Source: Ilex aquifolium (Eukaryota; Streptophyta; Magnoliopsida; Aquifoliales; Aquifoliaceae). Taken from it: a stretch of DNA of 64,000 bases. The stretch spans positions 54,969,069 through 55,033,068 of the forward strand of contig OX637391.1 in the NCBI GenBank assembly GCA_951799425.1. The letters are read 5' to 3'. Below, in pieces: positions 20,457 to 31,911 of the stretch (its first letter is position 1; every line of letters starts with the position of its first letter). Below the pieces are notes generated by a model that made no database searches, was not told where the DNA came from, and worked only from the letters and a program-made list of their open reading frames with translations. The position numbers and the translations under genes are program-made.

Positions 20457-22937
20457 TGTAATTACCCGAAAAAAAAAATTATTATTTTATTTTGGTGCAT
20501 TGGTTACCTAGGAGTAATTATATATATATAAGGATAAAAATAATTAAAGAAGACTAATATATCTCTAATAAAAGTCTTATCCTAGAGAGACCTATTAGGA
20601 CTCTTATACATGTGATTTTAAATATGGTAGTATTGTGGGATAAGTCAAACTCTTCATATATATATGTATAGATATATATATACATATATTCTCTTCCCAA
20701 CACCTATACATACGTTGAATAAGAAAAATGAGGGAGAGGCTAGAGTTTCAAGTAAAGAAAAAGGAAGAGAAAGAGGGAAGAAAAAAAAAGAAGAAGGAAA
20801 AAGAAGAAGAAGAGATTTGGACTCATTTAAGGTATGAATTCATTAATTATTGGTAGGTTTGTAAGTTATTCAATTACATAGTATTAAGGTTATCATAAAT
20901 AGTGATAAAGAATATATATATGTTCATGGTGAAGAATAGTGATAAATGTATAAATGAGTTTTATTGGAAGTTGTTAATTTAAGTGTTTTGAGACTTAGTA
21001 TAGATTTATTGTTTTGAGGTCTTTAAAGAATTTATTTAATGTCTTACAAAGCAAAAAGAAAACAAAAAGGGAAGAAGAAGAAAAGTTGCATAACCTGCAA
21101 CTTACGTTGGTGAAGAAGATGGAATTCTTTAGAACTACAGAAAGCTCCCCTTAGTTTTAAGTAGTTGTATTTTGATCCCTATACTTTTATAAACTCAATT
21201 TTTGACTACCATGGAACTTGGTAATTTATAGAACTGACTCAATATATTTGAAATATATTTGAAACAAATATGATCATTTCAAAACAGTCCCCGAGTCTTG
21301 AAAAACTTCTGAAATTTTGAAACGACCCCTATAAGTTTCGATTAAGTATTTAAATAATCAACGGTTACTCTAATAAGTCAAATTGAGGTTGTATTATTGA
21401 AAAATGGGTCTCTATAACCTTAAGCACTATTCTGAAAATTTTGTGGCAGCCTCGAAAATAGAAAAATTCGTTTTTAAGAAAATTACACTTTGACCCCAAA
21501 AGTTACAAAAATTATGATTTGACCCCAAAACTTTAGAAACTTTTTCTAAACAGCCCAGAATGCTTCTATACCCTATTACCTCATATTGGAAAGGATATTT
21601 ATAAGTAAAAGATATACTAAGTATATATCAAGGGGTAGGAGGTATAAAAATTAAATATAAAATCGCGAAACGACGAAGTTATGAATAGAGCTTGATTGTT
21701 ATCTGTTATTTTGGATTAGGTGGTGATTGCATTGAAATTGAGAAAGAGTGCTTTGAATTGGATTTTGGAAATCAAGGTGAGTAGTTTACTACTTCTTTTG
21801 GGAGAATTTTCTATATTAAATGTGTGGGTGCGTGTGTGTGGATTTTTCATATGTATGATATATGTGTTGATGTTTGGGGTTGCAATTAAATATTTTACAA
21901 ATGTGAACTGTTATACATGTGAATTTTGGAAAATTTGTGGGATGATTTTATATCATTGTTTTGGTGATGAAAGGGAAATTTTGTGTGTGTTGGGACTGAA
22001 ACTACAGTTTTGGTGTGTGTGTGAAAATCATGTTTATGAGACGGGGACTAGATTACCAGGTCTAAATGGTAACGAGATTGTATACCGGCGTGGTCGGTAT
22101 AGGGATGTGCACATAGGGGCCAGTCATCAGGCTAGTGATGACAAGAGATGGGGCTAGTTACCAGGCTAGTGGTAACAAGAGACGGGGCCAGTCATCAGGC
22201 TAGTGATGACAAGAGACGGGGCCAGTTACCAGGCTAGTGGTAACAAACATGATTTGACAAATGTATTTGAGACTGAATTTGTGTGGGTGTTTTGGATTAT
22301 AAATGTCTTTTCATTTATAAAATTATTTGTGAAAATGAGTGGGTGTTTTGAGTTATAAATGTCTTTTCATTTATAAAGTTATTTGTGATCATGAGATTAT
22401 TTTGTTTACATGATTATGTGTGATGGATTTGGGTACAATTTGTTGTACTTATGTATGTATCAAAGTTTATTTTGTATATAAACTGTGGGATTTATTTTCA
22501 CACCTCATTAGAGGTGGTTGCTATTCACGGGCCTTTGTGCTCACCCAAACATTTAACATTTTTCAGGTGAGGATCAGGGGGAGGAGTAAGTCCTCGGATA
22601 GACAAGGGATTAGAAGAATAGAAGATTTATTTTATCATAGGTCTTCAGGAATAAATGTCTTTTATAGTTTTCAGACAAGTATTCAATTGTTTTGTGAACA
22701 ATGTTGCTTATGTTTAGGGTAGTGAACCTTATGGATTAATTATTGTTTTATATGAGTTTAATAATAATATCGGTGATGTTAGCTTATTCCTCTGGTATTC
22801 ATTAGATCGGTGGAATGGATCACTTTATTATTTGTCTTCCGCTGTATTTTGCATTTATTATGCACAGGTATAGTTGGTTAAGGCCTTGGTGGCCGGTCCG
22901 CCGCCCACCCTATGTGATCCGGGGTGGGGGTGTGACA
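20457..22937 (+). mobile_element. Solo LTR, probably chromovirus (Tekay/Del-like), 2,481 bp
   Basis: Begins TGTAATTACCCG and ends GGGGGTGTGACA, flanked by a perfect target duplication AGAGC (20452-20456, 22938-22942). Plant Tekay/Del-type gypsy elements typically have long LTRs ending GTGTGACA followed by a TGGTATCAGAGC primer site; here the flank follows directly, so the internal part was lost by LTR recombination. It holds a hairpin array (22052-22244) and AT-rich stretches. The assignment to Tekay/Del is from end signatures only. Confidence 0.85.
22052..22244 (+). repeat. Six successive hairpins with changing but complementary stems
   Basis: Stems: ATTACCA/TGGTAAC (22052-22073; 6 of 7 bp pair), TATACCG/CGGTATA (22081-22101), GTCATCA/TGATGAC (22123-22142), GTTACCA/TGGTAAC (22157-22176), GTCATCA/TGATGAC (22191-22210), GTTACCA/TGGTAAC (22225-22244). 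The last four share the loop GGCTAG and the spacer AAGAGACGGGGCCA, so they form a ~34-bp tandem unit that alternates between two stem sequences. Both arms change together. Confidence 0.88.
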
Positions 22938-25429
22938 AGAGCCCTTATTTATAGTAAAATAAATTCTAAGTATATGTTGGAAGGAATTCCTTTTTCAAAA
23001 AGATGTCTTGTAAGGTTAAATCCCGTGCATAAATCTTGGGCCCCGCGGGTACAAAATATGTCCAGATTTCGAGCTTGAATTTCGCATATTTAGAGACTGA
23101 ATCATGAAATTTTCGTGAAATACACTTCTGTAGCCCTTGAAGTCTTCTATCCAACCCCACAAAAATCAGGTCAATCCGATATCGGAGTCAAAAGTTATGA
23201 ATGAAATACTGAAGACGTGTCAAATCCTTATCTTTTAGAAAACTTTCCTAATCCAACTTTAAATGAGTTTTCTTCTCACTTAAACTCTTATAAGGATTAA
23301 AATTCTGATTTATCTTCAAGTCTTCCTATCCCAATCTTGATTCTTCAATCCTTATCAATTGTGATTCTTCCTCTAGTGATTGCTTCACTTGCATTATCCA
23401 TTATTACTTTAAATCAATCAATTTACCTGCAAAATAAATCAAACAACTAGAAAAAGTATCAAACTAGAAAATCAAGGAATTTAACACATTTAGTCACAAA
23501 TAATATGCAATTAACCAATTATTAAATATAATAAAATAGCACTTTTGATGGTTAATCAACTTACAGTAGTTGCTCCCTGAAGAGCTGATGCGATGGACTC
23601 TTCAAGCTCCATAGTGGCAGCCCTCTTGACGTCAGACTCAGGAAGAATAGAGGAAATAGCCCTTGCGGCGAGCTCCATGTTTTCAAAAAAGGAATCCTCA
23701 TCTTCCTTCACGTCGGGTAGCGTCCCCTTCTTGCTCTCAGGACCCACCGTAATTGTCTCAATGACTTTCCCTGAAGAGCTCTATCTGAAACTACCAGGTC
23801 GGACACGCGGGATCACTTCCAAAGCCTTCTCAATCTCTGACGAGGAAGGAGAAGTCTGACCTCCCGCTGAGATAGGCTGGGTTTTTGGAGAGGGAGGGGC
23901 CTTCACAATCTCAGACAAGCTAGGTGGAGGAACCAGGTCTTTGGCAGCTGAAGAAAAAGTTGGTTCCCCCACTTTCTGAACTTTGGTTTGAGGAGTAGAG
24001 CTACTCCCAGAACCGACCTGACCCTTCCGTTTGCTGCCTCTCCCACTTTTTGACAACTTGTTCAACTTGGCCTGGATTTCCTCGGGGTTAAGTTTCATAG
24101 TGGAAGATCCTGGAAGATCTGAGCTAAAACAGTTAGACAAACGGAAATAAAAAGTAAGATAAAGAAACCCTTAGGAAAAATGGGTTACCAGCAGCTCCTT
24201 CAGGTCTGACAACAAAAATTGGAAGCGTAGCCTCAATCTCTACCTCAGGAAGGCTGAACCCTCTGTCCACCAAAACCCAAGGCAGAATAAGCTCGGAATA
24301 CCTCCTGGGGGTGCACTTTGCCAATATCTCCCTCGCCTCTTGTTCCTCAATGCTGAGCTTGAGGCGAGTACCTAGAAAACACAAAGGCAGAACAGAGTTA
24401 GGAGTTCATGACCCTCGAAACGAAACACGCAACTAACCCAATTAAGGACACACCCAAGTTGTCCGGACGAGTCCAGGCCTTGGGAATACCAAGAGTATCC
24501 GACCCGTCAGCAGGGTTGTATTCTCAGCCGGTGCCCCCGACAAAAAAGAAATGTTCCTTCCAGTGCTTGTGGGAGGTCAGAATGTTAGAAATAAGTTGCC
24601 TGACATTGGCACGCTTAGAGGCATACAAGAAGCCTTCCTGAGAGGTCGGTTTAACATTGAAGAACTCTAGGAATAAAGGAAGGGTAGGGACCCCGAGGTC
24701 TAAATCTTTGAAAATAACCAGAAGACCCGCTAAGACACCCCAGAAATTAGGAGAAAGTTGAGAGGGGCACACGTTGAAGTACTGCAGAATGGTCTTGAAA
24801 AAGGGATGTATAAGAAAACGAAGGCCATTATCGAAGGCGGCCTCAAAAAAACAGACCCTCTTGTTAACCTGGGCAACGAAGGGAGTAAAACTGTCTGGGC
24901 TCAAGAGCTCAACGCCAGCAGGGAACCTATAGCGAGTACGCAAAACGTTTAACAAAAAGGGATTGAGCTTGCTAGGGCCCACTTGCTCAGCTAGCTTATA
25001 GACAGCTTCTAAGTACGTTGAGACATCAGAAATCCCAACTCCACTGACCTTGCTCTTGCCTTTGTCTGTCTTAGGGGGCAGGGGGAAAGATGTTAAGGGG
25101 AGCTCCTCGGTGTTGACCTCGGAATCAGCGACATCAACCCCAGGGAAATTGTGGGCGTGTTTGGTTTGTGTTTCGAAAACTGTTTTTTGTTCTCAAAATT
25201 TCAAAAACACCCAAAACCTGTTTGTTTAGCTTTTTTGTTCTCCAAATTTTAGAAAATTTTGAGAATTGAGTCAAAGAAACAGAAAACAAGTCTAGCTTGT
25301 TTTCGGAGTTTTCTTTGAAAATTTTGAAAACAAGGAGAACAATTTTGGACTTTAATGAGGTCTGCCCTTCGAGTCTCCTTAGGAGCAAATTTCTTCATTC
25401 TTTTTTTTTTTTTACTTCTTCCTCTCTCT

Positions 25430-25565
25430 CATAATATATAATATATATATATAATAGATATTATAATATAATATATTATATAATATTCTATTCTATTATA
25501 TATTATATTATATAATGTTATAATATAATATATAAATATTATATTATATAATATTATTAAAATTC

Positions 25566-25607
<42 letters not shown>

Positions 25608-25676
25608 TGGTATATATATGTATATATATATCTACGAATTTATATATAAGAATTTATATGTATATTATATATATAC

Positions 25677-25724
<48 letters not shown>

Positions 25725-25793
25725 TGGTATATATATGTATATATATATCTACGAATTTATATATAAGAATTTATATGTATATATATATCTACG

Positions 25794-25824
<31 letters not shown>
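25430..25824. repeat. (TA)n-rich low-complexity tract
   Basis: Long AT dinucleotide runs (for example 25565-25605 and 25681-25722). A ~120-bp block containing TTGGTATATATATGTATA and ACGAATTTATATATAAG occurs twice. Open frames through it are artefacts of the repeat. Confidence 0.9.
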
Positions 25825-25829
<5 letters not shown>

Positions 25830-26207
25830 CTGTCAATTTTTTACCCGAAACACGAACCCGACTCGAACCGAATCCGACACGAACTCGAAAAAAACACGAT
25901 TAGTTGACACGATAATAAATGGGTCAAATTAAGGTTCGACACGAATAACACGATTAATGGGTACTGTAGATAAAAAATAATTATTTAACGAATATTATAT
26001 TCTTAAATAAGAATTTTATAATTTTTTTATAATTTTTTATAATTTTTTAAATAATATTATATTAGTTGTTGTCAAATTAAATAATTTTTTATTAACACGA
26101 ATATTGACACGAACCCGACACGTACCGAAATGACACGACACGAAAATAACACGATCGAAAGTGACACGACACGAAACCGACCCAACCCGACACATTTGAC
26201 ACCCCTA
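25825..26207. mobile_element. hAT-like MITE nested in the PIF-like element
   Basis: 383 bp with ends TAGGGCTGTCAA and (other strand) TAGGGGTGTCAA. It is full of CGACACGAA / GACACGAACCCGA motifs and has no coding capacity. It sits in TA repeats, so the 8-bp duplication expected for hAT cannot be told from background. Ends and internal motifs match the element at 54040-55142. Confidence 0.7.
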
Positions 26208-26661
26208 TATATATATATATACATATATATAACTATTATATAATATATAATATAATATATTATATTATATTATAATATATATTATATTTTAAAGTTTGGT
26301 TTATTGAATTTTTTTTTATGAAATTATCAATCTAAAAATAACTTTCTTATATTTTTTTATTAATGTTTGAATTAATGTTCAAACATATATTTAGGCTGTC
26401 CAAACATGTTTTACTATTTTCTGTTCTGTAAAATTGTTTTTGAAATCATCTAACCAAACAAGTTTTTTATCTCAAAAAATATCAAAACCATTTTCTTAAA
26501 ACTCTTCTCAAAAACTGTTTTCGGATACCTGTTTTTGAAACGCAAACCAAACAGGCCCTGTCTATCTCGTCACCTACTTCCCCTAATTCGGTCTCTTCCT
26601 CGGCTGACCTATCTCCTAAGAGTGAAACAGAGGAGCGAGTGGCTCCAGAAGAGGCTGACAT

Positions 26662-27325
26662 GGTAGGAAGAGAAAAAAGAAGATTAAAATAGCGATAAAG
26701 GGAGGGGACACTGGTCAGGCACTCTCTAATGACCCTTGGGTCAGCACAGTAGCTCCCAATGGCAAGAAGATGAACTATAAAACTCCAATCCACGAAGTGG
26801 GGAAGTGGGGCTAGGCAATGGTCACGATTCCAAAAGTAAAAGAACCGAAAAGCCCAAAAATGTAGCAACCACCTCGAATTTGAGAGATCCAGAGCAAAGG
26901 AGGAAGTGAAAAGGGCAAAGGACGTACCTAACTCAGGAATAGCGGCGAACAGAAGCCTGGAGCAATATCGAAGGAAGGAGGCACTGCAAGTCTTCAAGAC
27001 GAGAACTGGGAATTCGTTTTCAAACGAGAAATCAGGAAATTTCGAGTAAGATAGTCTGAAATCGCAAGAAGAACGGAGATGAAAGGCAATGAAGAAGATG
27101 AACAGTGTGAGAATAAGGGTCTTTGATAACCGTTCGGACATTTATGACTTGAAAGGACGTGGGCTGGAACATGCGCGGGAATCGAGGAGGGCATGATTGC
27201 CAGAAAAACCGTCAAAAAGGCAGTACCTATGCACAAACCAAGGTCAGTCACGAGGGGACTCTAGCTCGGCTTAAAACAGCTCAGCCCCTGCCCAAGCTCG
27301 CTTGAACCAAGGGCTGGGGGGCAAC
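26662..27325. other. Upstream region of opposite-strand gene B and polypurine tract
   Basis: On the minus strand this is the leader or promoter side of gene B. An in-frame extension of gene B upstream to 27141 is open but hydrophobic and unlike gene C's start; I take ATG 26661 (MSASSGATRS). No clear TATA box is seen. The part from 27060 is homologous to 1-280. The polypurine tract (AAGGGCTGGGGGGCAAC) is 27309-27325. Confidence 0.5.
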
Positions 27326-28011
27326 TGATGATACCTAAAATAAACTCCAAACATGAGCCCAGATATAGAGCTCGGCTCAGGAGGTCAGGTGAAGGATTTT
27401 ATAGCTCAGAGGCCTAGAGCCAAAGCTCCCTACAAGTGAAACCGTAGCAAGGAGGGGAAGGAGACAGCCGAATGATAGCAGGTACCGGCGGGATATCTAA
27501 GAAGCAAGAACCAAGGCACGAAACTCTCAACCCACCTCAATCCTCTCCAAGCATTAAGGGGGATCCCACGATAGAAGGCAAAGATCTCGGGGTACAGACC
27601 GTTTGAAGCCAGCCATAGGGAGTTTAGGTAACTCCGAAATTGGAGAGGAAGATAGGGGAAGATCCCTTCATTGTAGGAAGGGATCTCGGATTAGAGGTAA
27701 GCATGAGGCTATAAAAAGAGAGCCACGAAGAACCCCAAGGGAGAGAGACAAAAAAAATTGTAATACATTCAACTCGATCAATAAGAGAAAGAGGAGCTAG
27801 AGACTCCATTGCAGGGTGGATTAGCCGAGCTCAGGCCGGTGAACCACTATAACCCCGTTTGTGTTATCCCCCATTTCTTCCTTCCCCCAAAACGTCAATT
27901 GGTATTACTAGATTCGAGCCTGGTAGCTCAGATATTATACTTAGCTCCACACAGATCGTTCATACAAAATAATCCTGTTCCGTAGCTCATTCGCGTAGAT
28001 TTACACTATCA
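27326..28011 (+). repeat. 3' LTR of the 18.5 kb element
   Basis: 686 bp, same ends and length as 9463-10148 with about twelve single-base differences. It is followed by the CTTCC copy of the target duplication. Confidence 0.95.
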
Positions 28012-28497
28012 CTTCCTAATCTCTAAATTTTTTTCTTCTAGCCGACCTTTTTTTTTTTTTTTTTCCAGCCACCATTTGGTGCAAAAGATGTAAAATAAAG
28101 TGGTACTAAGCACTTCGCGGAAAAATCTTTGGGATTTCCCTCCCTCATTTGACAGATTTTTAAGTTTGTCATTATCTGTTAAAGTGATATGAAATAAAAT
28201 TGATATTTTAAGGTATAATGTGAGAAATTTTATAGTTAAGATTATAAAATAAAATAAAAATAATAGTTTAAGACAGTAAAGTGTAATTTAGCCATTAAAA
28301 TAACATACAATATTTAACGATGTTTTTTCTGTAACTTGATGAGTGGTTTTATTACTTGCTATGGTTGGTGATTGAACCAACTTACAATTTTTTGTCGTCT
28401 TCACATCGGTTGATTTGGTTTCAGGATTCCACAAAGTGGACCAGGTCCGGTCTATTGTCTTCATATATCACATGGGACTAATGAATTTAAAAATATA
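28012..28497. other. AT-rich spacer
   Basis: No gene, RNA or repeat with clear ends is seen. It includes a run of about 20 T near 28050-28070. Confidence 0.5.
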
Positions 28498-28894
28498 GGG
28501 TAAAATATATTTTTAGTCTCTAAAATATGCGTGGAGTGTTTATTTGGTTCTTAATTTTTTAATTGTATCTATTTGGTCTCTAAGGTTCTTAATTTGTATT
28601 TATGTGGTCCAATTTCAAACTTTCATCAAAAAATTGCTAACGCCTCTAGTCATACGCTAATCACGTGGGACCAAATAAACACAAAATAGGAATTTTAACG
28701 ACCAAATAGACACAAAATAAAAAATCACATGATTGGCGCATGATCAGAACCGTCACAATTATCTAACGGACGTCTGAGAATGGACTACATAAATACAAAT
28801 TAGAAATTTTATGGACTAAATAGACACAATTAAAAGATTGAAAACCACATAGATACTAAACGCATATTTTGCAGACTAAAAGTATATTTTACCC
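28498..28894. mobile_element. Mutator-like MITE (397 bp)
   Basis: Inverted ends GGGTAAAATATATTTTTAG and (other strand) GGGTAAAATATACTTTTAG continue inwards for more than 20 bp. A 9-bp duplication with one mismatch flanks it (AAAAATATA at 28489-28497, AAAAATCTA at 28895-28903). The 9-bp size fits Mutator-like elements. No coding sequence. Confidence 0.7.
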
Positions 28895-29286
28895 AAAAAT
28901 CTAAGAGTGATGTGCACTCATGTTTCTGACCAAAAAATAAGATGTGTACTCAGGTTGCAAGATTATAATGTGTTTTATAATTTGGGTTGAATTTGAGTTC
29001 GTCTTTTAACCCGAACGAATATTTTGTCATGTTATTTTTTTCATTTTTTTTCACATAAACATGTAAAATTCTTGTTTTGTTTCGGAAGGTAAATAAGTTT
29101 ATTAAATCGAAAAAATAAGATGTACAATAAAGTTTAAAACCCACCAAAAAAAGGTCACATGAATCAATACTCAAAAAGTTTACTTCGGATATACACCTAA
29201 TCTATAAATAAAATAATCTCTAACAACTTGAGACTAGGTGCAAAAATTAGAACGAGTCAATAAGCCAAACTACACGTTCTAAATAC
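28895..29286. other. AT-rich spacer
   Basis: No supported gene. The last eight bases (29279-29286, CTAAATAC) are the left copy of the duplication of the next element. Confidence 0.5.
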
Positions 29287-29591
29287 CAAAATTATTAGAA
29301 TCGGATCGGATCGGATATCGAACCGATAGAGAGACAAGGTCAATAGTTCAACCGTTGAGTTAACTGGTCGGACTGGAGGTATAAAAAAAAATTATAAAAT
29401 TATAAAACATAAATAATTTACCTTAAAAAATATGAAACATTTTCACTCTAATTTATTCATTCTATTTTCCATCAAACATTATCTGGAATAAATTACAAAA
29501 GGGCAAGAGAGTAAATAAGGCCAAAAAAAGATAACACTAGAAACTATAAGTGCGACAAAGGGGCCCTGCAACTATAAGGCATACTCTCATC

Positions 29592-31058
29592 CAGTGTTTT
29601 AAAACCTGGCCCGGCCTATCGAGTTGAGCCAGTGAACCGGTGTTCTAATTGGGCCAATTCTCATAAAAGACCGTTTGTACTTAAAAATCGAGATCAAATC
29701 GCTGAACCGGTCAAAAATCGGTGAACCCAATCGAATCGGGCGAGTTGAACCAAACCGGACGGTTTAATTTAAATTGTATAAATAATAGATTTTTTGCACT
29801 TTTTGGGCATTTTGTGTTTTTGCCCTACATCGCTCTAGACTAGACCAAAAGAGGCAGCCTCGACCAACGATTCCACATTCCAATCCAGCCTCCAGCACCA
29901 ACAGGCATCAGCGACTCCACACTCTAGCACCAGCAGGCAGCAACGACTCCAGTCCAGCGATTGTGGATAGATCCAGTGATGAGGTGAGTTTCCCTCTCTC
30001 TCTATCTTACAGTTACAGACTTACAACAATAACTCTGTCTCAGTCTCTCTCTGAGTCTCTACTGCGAGTTTACGACTACGAGCAAGAAAAGAAGTGAACA
30101 GCAAGCTCGAGTCCTCCACCAATCCACCGAGCTCCATCGAGTCCACCATCCATTAGATCAAAGCTCCACCAAGTGACCATCATCGACTCGCATTGAGCAG
30201 CAGATCTACTCTCTGTCTCTCTCTCGTTCAGTGACTGTAATCAGTCGCTATATTTTAGAATATGAGTTATGATGCAATTTGATTTGCAGAATTTTGAATA
30301 AATGTTTGATTATTTTACTAGCTGTGATGCAATCTGATTTGCAGAAGCTATTAGCTTTTAAAATAAACTGCAACTGTTTGTCTGAACAAGTGCTTGTAAT
30401 TTTACAAGATGCAATCTGAGCAGGTGCTTGATAATAAGCTATACTATTTTTTGAGTAAGTGATTGATAGGCTATGCTTGTGGATTGTTTATTGCGGTAAG
30501 AGCATTATCAATTGTGGTATTGAACTTGTGGCTTGTTTGGGATTCTTATTGTTCATTATATATAATTGAGTTGTAGATTAGGTAATTGATAATAGTGGTA
30601 ATATTTGTATTTTCAAGTGGGACTAAGCAGTGGTTGGATAATTTATTTTCAGTTTTGTTTATTTGAGTCCTTATGCTATGCTCATGTGCTTCGTTTTGTT
30701 TTCATGTGTCTTGCTTACTACAGTTTGAGTTTGAAGTTTGAACTTTGAAGAGTGCAAATTACATGGATTATGCTTAGATTGATGCATTATCGAAGAGTTG
30801 GACTTAGACTTGGAGCCTTGAATTTCAATAGATGTATTTTTCTCTAGTTAACTTTACAAGTTGTATTGAAAATTGAATATATTGAAATTGGATACATGTT
30901 CGATATTGTGATCTTTTAACCTATTTATTAGTATTTATAATTATTTTTTAATTTTTTATTATATTACCAGTCCGACCAGTTACCCAACGGTTGAACTAGT
31001 GACTCATTGACCCGGTCCCTTTGTCAGGTTGATGTCCATGTCGAGTTTTAAAACTAAG
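29592..31058. mobile_element. hAT-like element (inner, 1,467 bp)
   Basis: Begins CAGTGTTTTAAAACC and ends GTTTTAAAACTAAG, flanked by a perfect 8-bp duplication CTCTCATC (29584-29591, 31059-31066). Subterminal accggtt-type motifs are dense at both ends; the middle has CT-rich and AT-rich stretches. No open frame of note, so it is non-autonomous. Confidence 0.78.
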
Positions 31059-31534
31059 CTCTCATCATCTGTGTTTTTTGCAAAGGCATGAGAGATAGAG
31101 AAGAGAAGAGATGACATGAGGTGGTCCGATTCTAAGAAGATCGGTTCACAGAGAGAGAGACTTCCTGTACAAGAAACAAGGATAAATCAGTCGCCTGAGC
31201 CGTCTCCACTCAAAAAGAGATCACCAATAACCTGAGTCGTCGTCGCCACTTAAGAGAGGAGATCGCCTAAGAGTTTGCCGGAGCCGTCGCCACTCACCTG
31301 AGTTGTCGCCTAGGAGGACCGCTGCCTGAAGGATCGACTGAAATTGAATTAGATTAGGGCAAAATTTTCCTTAAAAAGAGAGATTTTTTTCAATACTGTC
31401 TCCTTTATGTAGATCTTCGCACGTTACGATTTAAAAGGACGACAGAGAGAACCACAGGCTCCTCCATATGCTAACACTGCTCCACCAGAAACCACCTCCT
31501 CTCTCTCTCTTTCTCCAAGGTTTTAGCGAAGAAC

Positions 31535-31705
31535 AATGCTATAGTGACCTTATTTAGGGACTTAATAATGTGGCTTCAATGCAATCATTGGATTAGTTAT
31601 GAGTTACAATGTTAGATGGAGCTCACAACCAATCCAATTGTTGTATATCATTAGGTCTCTAAATAAGATTTCCAAATAAGGTCCAAATAGCATTTCCCTT
31701 TAGCA
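31535..31705. mobile_element. Small MITE, family 'GGGAAATGCTATTTGGACC'
   Basis: The right end, read on the other strand, is GGGAAATGCTATTTGGACC; the left end is the degenerate AACAATGCTATAGTGACCTT. The middle has CAATCATTGGATTAGTTATGAG. Relatives lie at 47375-47525 and, partly, at 57240-57350. The duplication at its ends is unclear. Confidence 0.6.
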
Positions 31706-31911
31706 AATTGAGGATTTGTTCAATCAAACTGTCGGTTCACATCATACCGCCGGTTCATCGGCTTTCATAAAAATCGGCCGATTTAACAATTCGAAAACGA
31801 TTCTCATTCCTATGCGGTCCAACTCAAGAACTGAACCGATCTAGGTTCCAGTTCACGGTCTGACCGGTCAAACCGGTCGGTCCGGTCCGATTTTGTTAAC
31901 TCTGCTAAATA

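Larger units (their letters stand above)
19790..23550. mobile_element. Unclassified repeat in gene B's intron, itself split by a solo LTR
   Basis: About 1.3 kb without the inner insertion. The left part opens near AAAAGTGTAAACCCAAGC and holds GAGGTCGAATCCACAAGG, a phrase I associate with a widespread plant repeat. The right part closes near AAATAGCACTTTTGATGG. The ends share only a short inverted AAAAGTG, and no clear target duplication was found. The left part near 20320-20456 and the right part from 22938 join sensibly once the LTR is removed. No coding sequence is recognisable. Confidence 0.5.
25153..26558. mobile_element. PIF/Harbinger-like non-autonomous element inside gene B exon 1
   Basis: 1,406 bp with inverted ends GGGCGTGTTTGGTTTG and (other strand) GGGCCTGTTTGGTTTG. 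A 3-bp duplication TGT flanks it (25150-25152, 26559-26561). Removing it plus one TGT restores a continuous frame in gene B, good evidence for the exact ends. PIF/Harbinger elements make 3-bp duplications, usually TTA/TAA, so TGT is atypical. Inside are (TA)n tracts and a hAT-like element; there is no transposase. Confidence 0.75.
18857..26661 (-). pseudogene. Opposite-strand retroelement gene B, broken by stops and insertions (~788 codons)
   Basis: A second, longer antisense gene in the same element. Inferred exons on the minus strand: 26661-24454 (interrupted by the PIF-like insert 25153-26558), 24371-24189, 24118-23565, 19684-18857. Ends fit GT-AG and intron phases are 1, 1, 0, as in gene C. 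The large last intron holds nested elements. Without the insert the sum is divisible by three. The Transposase_28-like block is in exon 1 (RFLIHPFFKTILQYFNV, LSPNFWG, EHFFFVGGTG). The last exon is a long coiled coil followed by acidic and Ser/Pro-rich sequence. Two in-frame stops are seen: TGA 24526-24524, where gene C has a Trp, and TAG 23783-23781. Probably non-functional in this copy. Confidence 0.7.
9463..28011 (+). mobile_element. Full-length 18.5 kb Tat-type Ty3/gypsy retrotransposon with nested insertions
   Basis: Both LTRs are 686 bp (9463-10148, 27326-28011), start TGATGATACC, end ACACTATCA, and are flanked by a perfect target duplication CTTCC (9458-9462, 28012-28016). I count about a dozen differences between the LTRs (~1.8%); with a commonly used plant rate of 1.3e-8 per site per year that is well under a million years. 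Order: LTR, primer-binding site (10152-10168), gag-protease, RT-RNase H-second RNase H-integrase, hairpin repeats, opposite-strand gene A, opposite-strand gene B with nested elements, polypurine tract (27309-27325), LTR. gag-pol has a frameshift and several in-frame stops, so this copy cannot supply its own proteins. Confidence 0.95.
29287..31904. mobile_element. hAT-like element (outer), interrupted by another hAT-like element
   Basis: Ends CAAAATTATTAGAATCGG and (other strand) CAGAGTTAACAAAATCGG agree at 13 of 18 positions. A perfect 8-bp duplication CTAAATAC flanks them (29279-29286, 31905-31912), as expected for hAT transposition. Subterminal regions carry repeated CCGGT/GGACCGG words. 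About 1.15 kb remain after removing the inner element. No transposase frame is recognisable. Confidence 0.75.

Noticed and set aside
26662..27141. In-frame upstream extension of antisense gene B
   Set aside because: Hydrophobic composition unlike genes A and C; it covers a region homologous to the non-coding 3' end at 1-280.
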